Both the position numbers and the translations under genes were made by a program. Below are positions 1 to 11,100 of a DNA stretch of 64,000 bases, piece after piece. Every line of letters begins with the position of its first letter. Positions within the stretch are counted from its first letter, which is position 1. The notes under the pieces are model-generated. The model had not been told where the DNA came from. It saw only the letters and a program-made list of their open reading frames with translations, and did no database searches. Source of the DNA: Anaeramoeba flamelloides (taxonomy: Eukaryota; Metamonada; Anaeramoebidae); assembly GCA_027625915.1 (NCBI GenBank), contig JANTQA010000032.1, positions 8,928,001 through 8,992,000 of the forward strand, read 5' to 3'.

Positions 1-2182
1 GATTTAATTTGTGATTAGTAAAAAAAGTTAAATTTTTACCACTTTTCTCCCCCAACTATTAATTTTTTAAAAACAAATAATTCTTTTTCTCTATGTCTAA
101 AGAGATTATAATTTTCAAGAGTTTTAACCAAAGCCCATGCTTTATATTTTTCTGGTGTTTTCAAAATAGAAAATCAAACTATTTTCATGGTTTTAAATAC
201 AACCACCCCCTAAATGGGAAATGGATAATACACATTGTTTTCTAATACTTTTTAGGCAATTGGGTCCTACCTGTATATAATTTATTTTTTTTTTTTTTTA
301 TGTTGTAAGTTTTATCTTTTTCATTTTTGCACATCCCAGAAAAGAAAAGTATGATTTTAAAAGAATTCAAGGACTTTTTCAAAAAACAAAAAAAAATGTG
401 GACAACGAATAAAACAAAAATACAAAGTAAAAAATTAAAAAAATGCAATTTTATAAATCTTTCGTGATTTTAAAACAAAAAATTGTAATAATTGTGATGT
501 ATGTGTGTATGTGTGGTCCAATTTGGTAGAAAAAAAAAATGATTATCGATATTATTAAATAGTAAAATAATGATGTTTTATGAATAGTGATAGGTTAAAA
601 CTTTAATTTTGGAATTTTTTTTTTGTTATTTAATTAATCTAAAATAAATAATGAAACTTAATACATAGTATTCTCTTCTTTTAAATTATCTTCTTGGCAC
701 AAATCAATTTTTCAAAACAACAGTCTAAATTCAAAATATTTTATAAAAGGTTTACAATAAAATGAATAGATCTGAAGATTGTTTGTATTTCTTTTTTTTT
801 TTTTTTAATCTAACTCAATTGTTCTTTTTAAATTGTAATTTCAGAAGTTCAATAAAAGTAAGGTATTAATACCAGAAGTCAACAATTTCACTTTTTTCAC
901 AAAATTATGTTTGATGAGAAAATTTAACAGTGTTTATTTAGAGTTTTAATTGTTTTTTATTATTTATGATCTCATTTTGGCTGTTTAAAAAGTGAAACTT
1001 TTGACTTTATGGTGGTTGATCCCTACATATTGTAAAAATATTTCTCAGTCAAGTATTTGGATCCACTTATAAATCTAAGAGTAATTTTACATTAAATAAA
1101 TTATAGATAACAATAACAAACGATATATCGTCTTATTACTCCCTTTAGAGAAAAGTAACATTCAAAAAACAAGAAAAATTTTTTTCGTTTTACATCATGT
1201 TGTAGAATCAACCAAAAAGTACCAGTCAAAAAAAGTTTTTATTACTTCATTGATGTAATTTATTATTTTTTTTCTTTTTTGATAATTCTTCTTCAAAAAC
1301 CTTGTATAATTCTTTATCTGATCTTTTTTTTGACTTGACTTAATAATTTTTACACTACACAACTCTAATTAAGTGGTTTTTTTTTAATAAGAATTATTGG
1401 TTTTCGGATCCTAAATTGGAGCAAATTTTAACTTGATTTTCAATTTCTATTTTAGTTTGCAATAATGAGGGCATCCAATTTCAATCTGCTTCTTTGAGTT
1501 GTTAATTGAAAAAGAAAAAAAAAGGAAAAGGAAGTTAAAATTTTTCCCATTTAATACTCAAATAGCAGTATCTCCTTTTTTTTTTTGGTTTTTTTATTCC
1601 TCACTTATTTCCTTTCAGTTTTATTTTTGCATTGTTTATAATTTGGTTTTTAACTGCAAAAAAAAACATCAAAAATATTTATTTTTAAATAATGAACAGC
1701 GAAAGCATACTTTCAATTTTTTCTCAAATAGCCAAAAAATGTTAAATTTCTGAAAGAAAAATATCTTTTCTTCTCAACCAAAGAATTTTTTCAGTATCTT
1801 GTACAATTTCTGAAAATTCCAAAACAATTTCGTTTTTTATTTTCCACAGCAAATACAAAGTACCTTTAAACACTTTTCGTTTTTTATACCAACCTAGGTG
1901 GTGAATTTCTGAAATCTAGAGGATCAATTGAGCATTTGCACAACAAAAATTTTCATTTTTTCTTCAACCAACTTTGTACGAGCTAATGACCTCTCAACAG
2001 GAAATTGTATCAACTTCTGGGGTACTAACCAAAATAGGAGGTTAAGTTTTAATGAATTTTTTCTGTTTACCATTCCCACAATTCCTCACAATACCTTAAA
2101 AAACAAAAAACAAAAAACAAAAAACAAACAATTGAAATAAATAGGGGGATGGAAATCAAACAAAAAGTTTTTTTTTGTTCAG
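1..2182. other. No gene assigned; probably upstream intron or 5' exons of the RhoGAP-like gene
   Basis: This stretch is AT-rich with many A and T runs, and I find no convincing coding exon. The first recognised exon of the next gene starts at 2183 in the middle of a PH domain, so strands 1-2 of that domain and the start codon should lie here or beyond the left edge. A short open stretch around 1928-2040 contains a Trp-Gly-Thr-Asn motif that could pass for early PH sequence, but its donor at 2041 is in the wrong phase for the acceptor at 2182. It is not called. Confidence 0.5.
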
Positions 2183-5100
2183 GACGACATAATGTTGTTT
2201 CAATTTAAAAATGAAAAGGAATTTTTGCAAAACAAGGCACCTATTAAAATAACTAATCTTCATGGGTTTCGGTGTCTTCGCAAATCGTCACACAAGAAAA
2301 GTAATTCGGATAAAATTTTTTTTGAGCTAATGCATTCTCAAAAAGAGACAATTAATCTTTGCTGTGACGACAACAAAAAAGGAGCACAATGGATTAAAAA
2401 TTTCCAAAAAACTCTTTTTGTTGCAAACAAATCGAAAATTTCTCAAGATCAAAAAGTAAATCAAAAAACAAACACAAACACAAATACAAACACAAACACA
2501 AATACAAACACAAACACAAATACAAACACAAAAACAAACACAAACACAAACACATTTGAAAATAAAACCAAAAAAGAAGATCTAAACCAAGAACAAACAA
2601 TAGAAGAAAGTATTAATCATGAGAAATACCGAGAAATAACACTTAAAACAAATAGAAAATTAAACACCAACAAAATTCAACAAATTTTAACACACCAACA
2701 AGAAAGCAGTGACTTGGTCAAACCAAAGCCTGTTTTTTCAGGTTTGCTGAATGAAAAAAGTAATGAAATTTAACATTTTTGGGTTCTGAAAACGTCTTTT
2801 CTTGGAGATTTCATATTCTCACTCCTTATTCTTTTCAAAACTCATCCTGTCTCAAAATATTAAAATTTAATCTCTTATTTCCCTTGTTTTTGTTTTTACT
2901 GTGGTTTTCCTTCTCCATAATTCCTCAAAAAAATAAAAAACGAAAAAACAAAAAACATTTCAACCCAAAAAACAAACTAGTTTTTTTTCAAGAAATAGCA
3001 CGAATAATTAATATGCAATTGGAGCAACCAGAAGAAACCCTTCTTCAAATTACAAAAACTCAAATCAACTTTATCTCATTGAGAAATGAGAAGGAATTAA
3101 AAATAAGTCTAGGCTTTGGCTCAATTGAAACAATTGAATTAATTCACCCACCTGATAACGACTATACAATTGTTATCAAGGAAATGAACTCAGGGCCACT
3201 TTTGGTCATGTCACCAGACAGCTGGAAAATCTTCTTTATTTATTCCATTATTCAAACACTTCGCAACGAAGATCTGATCAAATCAATGATTAACAGCAGC
3301 GAGTTCAATAATTCTGAAAAAGTTTTCTCTCTTTTTTTGCCTTTAATTAAACAAATCTTTGAAAGGATAATTGGAAATAGTGAACTTATTACAGAGCAAA
3401 TTGACGCTTTAAATTTACTTTCCCATCAAGAACAATCATTGAAACAATTACAGGTTTACTTTGAAAACAATAATCTTCAAGATTTGTTAAATTCTTTAAA
3501 AAATAGCCCTTCTCAAGATTTTCTCTTCTTGAGTACACTGTTTTTTTTAATGAATTGTTTATTGCCAGATCCGGTATTCGATCTCTCCTTTGATAAAATT
3601 TCAGAATTGTATCTTTATGGTAAATTATTTTTCCCGACATTTTTTCTTTTTAGTTGGTTTTTTAATTCTTCTTAAATTTACAATTAAAATGGTTGACAAA
3701 AACAACTATCAACACACCCAAAACAATAACCACCACATTCCAGATCATTTGAATCTTTTGAATAATTTCTGTTCACTTTCCTCAATATTTCCAAACAAAC
3801 ACATCCAGAAAACCACAAGATTATCTTTTCCAAATAATGGCCTATTGTGAAAATTTTTTTTAAAAATCCATTTATAGGAGTAACAACACCATAACACCCG
3901 CTGAAATTGAAATATGTGATATAGTTTTTTAAAAAGTGTATTGGTGATCTTAAATCCAAAAAAATTTTTAAAAAAAATGATAATTTATTTTAGATTACAA
4001 ATATGAAAAAATAAAATTGAAAATTTTGATTTAGAATAAACTTATACTTTACTTAACATTTCGTTCTTATTGGTAATAAAGTTTATTTACAATACAGCCA
4101 ATATCCCAGAACTTCAAATTCTTGAATCTATTGTATTTATTGTTGTTCTATGTACTACCACTTTTATAAAACTCTCTTATCAAAAAAAAAAAGGTGTTAT
4201 TTAGGGTAAAAAATTCCAAATAAATTTATGGGCGAATAATAGTTTAATCCAACTATGAGATATTTACTTTGATAAATAAACATCAATGCTGTACCTCTTC
4301 CAATAAAACCAAAATATATATCAAAAATAACTAATGATAAATATTCCGTGTCTTGGGTTTTCCAAGAATTCAAAAGAATCGAGTAAAATCTCTTTGATTT
4401 TTACTCTATTCCCTAAAATAAAAAAAAAACAACTAAAGTGCCCATAGAGTGCCGTAGAGTTCCTAGGTTTTCCAGACATCAAAACAATCGAGTAAAATCC
4501 ATCGGATTTTACCCTATTCTTTTAAACTCTGAAAAACTTAACGAAAAGTGTACATGGGCTTTTCAGAATTCAAAAGAATAGAGGAAAAACTATAATTTTA
4601 ACCAATTCTATTAAATACTGGAAAACCTAACTACGAAAAATAAAAATAAAAAAAAAATCATTCTTTTTATACTGGTTAAAGTTCAGAGGATTCTTTGATC
4701 CACTAATTAAAATTGTTATTTTTTTGGTTTTTATTTTTTGTTCTACTTTAAAACCTCACTTACCAATCCCTTAAAAATACACCGAAGAGGATATTTTTCC
4801 ATTATTTTTTCATAAAAGTCAGTTCTAGCACTTTGGTATTAATAACTCTGTAAAACTAAATATTTCCCCCCTTAAATTAATAATACTCTTCATTACTACT
4901 CTGAGGTAGGTGGGTTTTAAAAGTTGAACAAAACATAAAAACCAAAAAACCTTCTTTTTTTCAAAAATAATATCTTTGATCTGTGGGTAAAAGATCGTAA
5001 ACATCTTAAGGAAGTAGGCACATTTTACTATTTTTGAAAATTTTAATATTGCGAGAACATTACTGAAAAAAAGATTTTTTGGGTGCCACTAGATTTTGAA

Positions 5101-8100
5101 ACTTTGGAATCAACTTACCATTTGCTACCTATTGTGTATAAAGAAAACGAACACAAAGTAAATCAGACCTGAATCTTTAAATTTCCAATTTTTGAACTTT
5201 TTTTTTAAATTTTTGATTTGATTAAATGATGTTTTGAATCTTGAAATGTGTTTATGGTGAATGATTGAAATTAACCAAAGACTAAACCAAAAAAATAGAC
5301 CTCAGAAGATGTGTGTTTGAAACAAATCTTTTCTTTTTTAAAATCAAACAAGAAAAATCACCTTTCCAGATAAATTTGTTGAAACCAAGAATGAAAAACA
5401 AATTCCAAAGTATATTTTAGAAGATTTGTTTTATCTTTAACATTCTTAATTTGGATGAGAATAAACAAGTGAATACCTTGAATTCCTCATCTCTCATTAC
5501 TTTTTATTATTTTTTGCAAGTTGTTTATTGTAAATTTGTTTTCAAAATTCTTTTTTCGAAATATTTTTATTCGGACGAAGCCAAAACAAAGAAGATAGTT
5601 TCTAAAATCAAAGTAAAGGGATTGAATTATTGAAATCAAACAACAACTACAAAAGGATCGACCCAAGGAAAAAGAAAAAATTAGCCAAAAACAACAAAAA
5701 AAAAAATAAATAAAATATATTTTAAACATTCAGAAATTTAAATTTTATAAGAAATTTACTTAAATAAAATAAAATAAATGTTTAATTGATTCAATTTTAT
5801 TATGAAAAAAAATGATGACTAAACCTAAATACCCTTATTTGTGCCCATTTAAATCCAAGTTGAATCAAAATAAATGCTACAAAAAAAAAAAAAAAATGGA
5901 AAAAAAATTGATTTCTCGGATACATTTGCTCAATCCCCGTATATTTGTATATAAATTAACAGAATTACTACTCGGGCGATTTACTTTATGATTTTAAGTA
6001 TAATTAAACACAAATAAAAAATAGTTGATAACAAAACTTTTCTTTTTAATATTTTTTCTATCTATCTCTCTCTCTCTCTCCCTCTCCCTCTTTTTAATAA
6101 AACATATATCTTAAATCATTAATTATTTGCTATTTATGTTAATTTATCTTAAATAGAATACCCAATTGAAAAAAAATTAAAATGCTTTCTTCATTTATAT
6201 TTGCCTTTATCAAAAAATCTAAAAAAAATTATTGGTGGAACATTTTTATGTTGTCACTTACTTTTAATTGAAACGTGTAATAAATCAATAACATTACCAT
6301 TTAAATTATTATTAACAAATCAATTCCATTTTGTAAAACAAACAAAACAAGCAAATGTTGAGGAATTATTACAGATTATTCTTTTTCAACAAGAATATTT
6401 TGATTTATTGATTATTGAAGCACCAGTATGTTTTTTTTTTTTTTTTTTTCAACTTTATTTTTTTTGTTTTATCTCTTTTTCAATTATTTTGGCACACAAG
6501 ATAAACTGTAATTCAAAATATTGCACACAAATTCATTTGAATCAAAAGACTTGAAGTTTCTCACATCAATTATTTTTAACTTTATTTTTTTCTGTTCTTT
6601 CTTTTTTTTTTTTCATTTCTTCGATTTTTTTTCAAACTTTTTATTTTTCTCTTTGTTTTTTAGAAAACTAAAACGTGTTTCAAATACTTCTAATGACAGT
6701 GTATATTTTATATACTCTTTGAATTTGAAGTTAAAAATTTAGTCACCTCAAAATTCATTCATTAGCTAGATTAAATGATTCTTAAATTGTAACCTCAAAA
6801 GTAACAATTTAATTCAAAATATATGCAACGCATAATTCGATTTTTGAAAAAAAAAATATTTCCAATGAATTATATATAGAAAATACAAAATTAGAACCAT
6901 TTAGCTAAGTGAAATATTAACAATTATTTATCTTTTAATATACCAGCCACGAAACAAAAAAATAATAAAAACAAATCATAAAAATGGTGTTTTCCTTAAT
7001 TTTGAAGTGACTACAACAAAAAAATTGTATTGGGTTTATTGTTTTGGGTTAGATGAGACTTCATCTAATCTGTTAAAGAGAGAATTTTGAAGTGACTAAA
7101 TTTGAGACTTCTAATTCAAAGAGCGTTTAAAATAGACACGGTCATTAGAAGTATTTGAATCTTCATTTAGTTTTATAAAAAAAAAGAAAAGAATGAATTA
7201 AAAATGAAGAAGTGGGGAAAAAATGATCGAAAGAAAAGAATGAAGAGTGGAAAAAATAAAGAGGTCTAAAATAATTATTGGGGGAGACCTGAAGATTTCT
7301 GGTTTAAATGAGTTTGTTGATAGGTTTTATTTTGTTTTGAGCTCCTTCTTTTCCGAATTGCATAATGAGTCATGTTGGTCAGAAGATATTCTATGGTGAT
7401 GCCATAGATTTATTTTTTGTTCATTTTCCTCAATAATTCATCTGTGTCTTTTTTGAATATTATTTTATATTCAAAAATTTTGATTTTTCTGATTTGTTTT
7501 TTCCAGTGTTTTCTGGTTTTCTCATATTTTTCACAGTTCCCAAATAAAGTGGTTTATGCTATCAATTTTTTTGTTACAGCATGGTCATAATTTGGAATTT
7601 ACTCCCTTTTCTTATCTATAAATGTATCTATTCAACCCATTACAAAAGAAAAAAAATGTATTGGATAATTTCCAGTTTAAGTAGGGATGTTTTTCTTTGA
7701 AAATTTCTGGAAACTGGCTAATCTTTAGGTATTTCTTTAGTTTCCAGAAAAAATTGTATTGGTAAATTTGTTTGAAATTCTACTAATATTTATTAATCGA
7801 TCAAAATTTAGATACCATCAACTAACATTTGGTTAAAAGTTAGTTCTTATAAATATAAAAACACAAATAAAATGAATCATTTGAAAAAAAAATTTTTTTG
7901 ATCTAATGAAAAGTCTTATCCAATTAAAAAAACTGAGATGAAAACAAAAAACAAAAAAATGAGAAAATGTCAAAAATATTTTATAAAAATCAAAATTATT
8001 TTCAAAATTTATGAAAGTTATGTATTGTTCATCTTTTTTGACAGTTTTGATCATGCTAAAACAATTGAATATTTGATGATATAATTTCCATTATTATTAT

Positions 8101-11100
8101 TTAAAATATATTCATTTTAAATTTAATTTTTATTTTAATTTCATTGATAAAAATTTCTTTGAAGAATTCCGATCAAAAAAAAATAAAAAATACTTTAAAA
8201 TTAACTCATAAAAAATATTATTAAGAGAGTAGTATTTTTAAAAAATAAAATGAAACCTTGTCGAGTTCTTGTAAAAATTTTTTTTTGTAATTTGTGTTTC
8301 GACTTATGAAATGGATGAGTTAACCCTCATCTAAACAATTTATTAATTTGAGTCGCTTTTTTGAAATCCAAAACCCACATATTTCCAATATAAAACGACA
8401 AAGCACAGCCTATAAAATTTTTATTAACAATTAAGTTAATTCTTGAAAATGCGAAAACATATTTTTCGTTTTATGTTGGAAAATATTGATTTTGAAAGAA
8501 AATTTTTTATATTGTAATTATTTTTAATAATTAATATTCCAATACAAATCTCAGCCAAAAGAAAACTAATTTAAGTATTGGTGATTTAATAAATGAATAT
8601 TTGATAGAAGCTTAACAAAAGTTTCTCAATGAAATTGAGATCTATTAAGCAAATTGTTTTTATTCTTTAAGGTTTTAAAAAAGTTGTTTTCTGATTTTCA
8701 AAAAATGAAAAAAAATTGCAAAAAAAATTTTTAAAAAATTGTTTTGCCTTATTCACCAGAATCCTTATAACAATTTAATTCATTTTTGTCAGAAAAAATT
8801 TGATTTTGAATTTTGAGGATAAAATTAACTAATTCCCAAATATCTTTTAGAAAATTTTATTTTGAAAAAGTGAATTTTATCTTAATACAAAAAAACAAAA
8901 TTTCTTGGTAAAATTTTTAAATGACTTAAAAACTTTAATGATTATAACCATCCTTCTTAAAAAAAGGCAATTATTTTTTAATAGGTTGAATAAATCATTC
9001 AATTTTTTTGGTTAATCAAAAGAATTATCTCAAAAAAGAAAAAAATATATATATTTATATTCCTGGTAACAAAGACTTGTTATTGTATAATAATGATTGA
9101 AATGGCAATAAACAGGGTCAAAAACTTGTTTAACGTGAGAAATAAAATGAATTTTTAAATTTTTTCTTTTTCAGAAAAAATGGAAAAAAAAAATTATTCT
9201 CACTAAAACTAATTTTCTTTTTTGGGTTTCTTGGTCGATCAGAATTTTTTGACACTTGAGATATACAAAATTTATAAGTAGAGAATATCATCAATAACAT
9301 ATTTTAAAATTTCATCTTTGTTTTCGTCGAGTACTGATCCCTTAATAAAAATAAAAAAAAAAAGTTATATCTGTGATGTTTAAAAAATTTAAAAATCTTT
9401 AAAAATATTGATAGATGCAATTTGTAAACTAATCATGTTACCATTAGATCTTCAAACTAATTTTTTATTATTTATCGAATAAAAAATAATTTGTTATTTA
9501 CAAAATTATTAATTAATTTATTTGCGCTCTAATGAATTAACAAAAACACATTTTTAAATTTTTTATTGTTATTTTTTTCTTGAATTCCAAAAAAAAAAAT
9601 AATTTTTTTTATTAATGATGACTTTTTTTGTTTTTTATACCCCCATTAGTACTTTTATGCAAACTTTTAAATATTGATTTATTTACTTTTTTTTAGGATT
9701 TATTTATTCTTAAAGGATTTGCTTGGTTAACGATTTCTTTAATTAATATTAAAGGTATAGTATATAGAGTTATTGTAATGACAAAAAAGTGTATAATTTC
9801 CACTGATCATAAGATTATAATTGAAATTATTAATTTAGAATCCAAGTTTCAGTAATAAAATAATTTTTAATTTATCTGTCAAATTAGAATTTAATGGATC
9901 TCTAAAAGACACTTGAATGGTTTAAAATTAACAATAACTTTTAATTATTTACAATTCTTTATCAGTTCTTAAAATATTTTTACAAAAAAAAAATTTAAAC
10001 TATCAAAAAAAAATTCAGTATTAATTTAGTTAAACACCCAAATTCGAGAAAATCAATCCTCAAACTGAATTATTATTTAATTATTAGAGGTTTTGATGAT
10101 AACATGATTAATTCACGATAAAGTTACAAAAATCGCGATAATTTCAATCAAATCGCGATAATATCAGAAAATCGCGATATTCAATATTATCACGATAATA
10201 TAACAAATCGCGATAATGCTATAAAATCGCGATTAAAAAGTAATCGCGATAAAATAGTTGATGGGTTTTTGGGTTAATTGAGAAATATTTAAACAAAAAA
10301 AATTTTTTGATCAAAAAATAGATTAGGTGAAAAAAAGTCATTCTTTGAAAAAACAACAAAAAAGATACTTGATCCAATCAAGGATCAGATCAAAGAGCTT
10401 TATTGTGTTTTCGTTTAATTTGGTTGACAAACCTATCGATCCTTTAAGATCAACAACAATAAGAACTAAAGAGAAACATATATTTTTTCAGTTAATCGTG
10501 GTGTTGTAAATTGAGTTGAATAAAAGACCTTGTAAAACAAACAACCCTTTGTCTGTTCTTTAAAGAATGTGTTCTTGGGTTAAAAGATTTTCAATATTCT
10601 CCGAAAGCTAAAAGGGGTTGGTAAACTTTTCATTAACTTTCACAACATCCTTGTCAGATGATCACCAATTATTAAGATTTTTTATCGATTTGTCTTCTTG
10701 TTCTTTTTCTTCTTTGAGCATCTTTGTATTGGACAGAAAACACAATTAGATCTTAGAGGTTTTTGTTTGATCGATCACCAATAAGAAGGAAAATTATTCT
10801 TTATTCTTTTTTACTATTTAAAATTGTGAATGTAACAACTCCATTGTAAGAAAACACATCTATCTTATATTCAATTATATTTTTGGAATGGGTAATTATT
10901 AGTTTGATCATAAAATTTGTTTGAGATTTTATATTTTGTTAAAAAAAAAAATGAAAAGAAAAAAATTTTGTGTTTCCACTACAATCGAAACTCATTCCGT
11001 TTATAAAAGTTTTCGGTCTTTCAAAACTTTCAAACACTTGAAGACAGTTCACAACACTTACAAACACTTTCAAACATTTATTAAAGGAGAAAGTGTTGTA

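Larger units (their letters stand above)
3620..6156 (+). other. Intron of the RhoGAP-like gene, 2.5 kb, repeat-filled
   Basis: A phase-1 intron with donor GTAAAT and acceptor AATAG. The split codon gives Glu and joins SELYLY to YPIEKK across the RhoGAP-like domain, which supports both ends. It holds dispersed repeat K (about 3990-4640) and repeat H (about 5003-5393). No other gene is seen. Confidence 0.75.

Noticed and set aside
1499-2140. Open frames at 1499-1753 and 1928-2140 as 5' exons of the RhoGAP-like gene
   Set aside because: Neither shows PH-domain sequence with a donor of the phase needed for the acceptor at 2182.
2732-2778. Donor at 2741 (CAG|GTTTGC) for the first known intron
   Set aside because: Its phase (0) does not fit the acceptor at 2991-2992. 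GTAATG at 2760 gives the right phase and keeps the frame.
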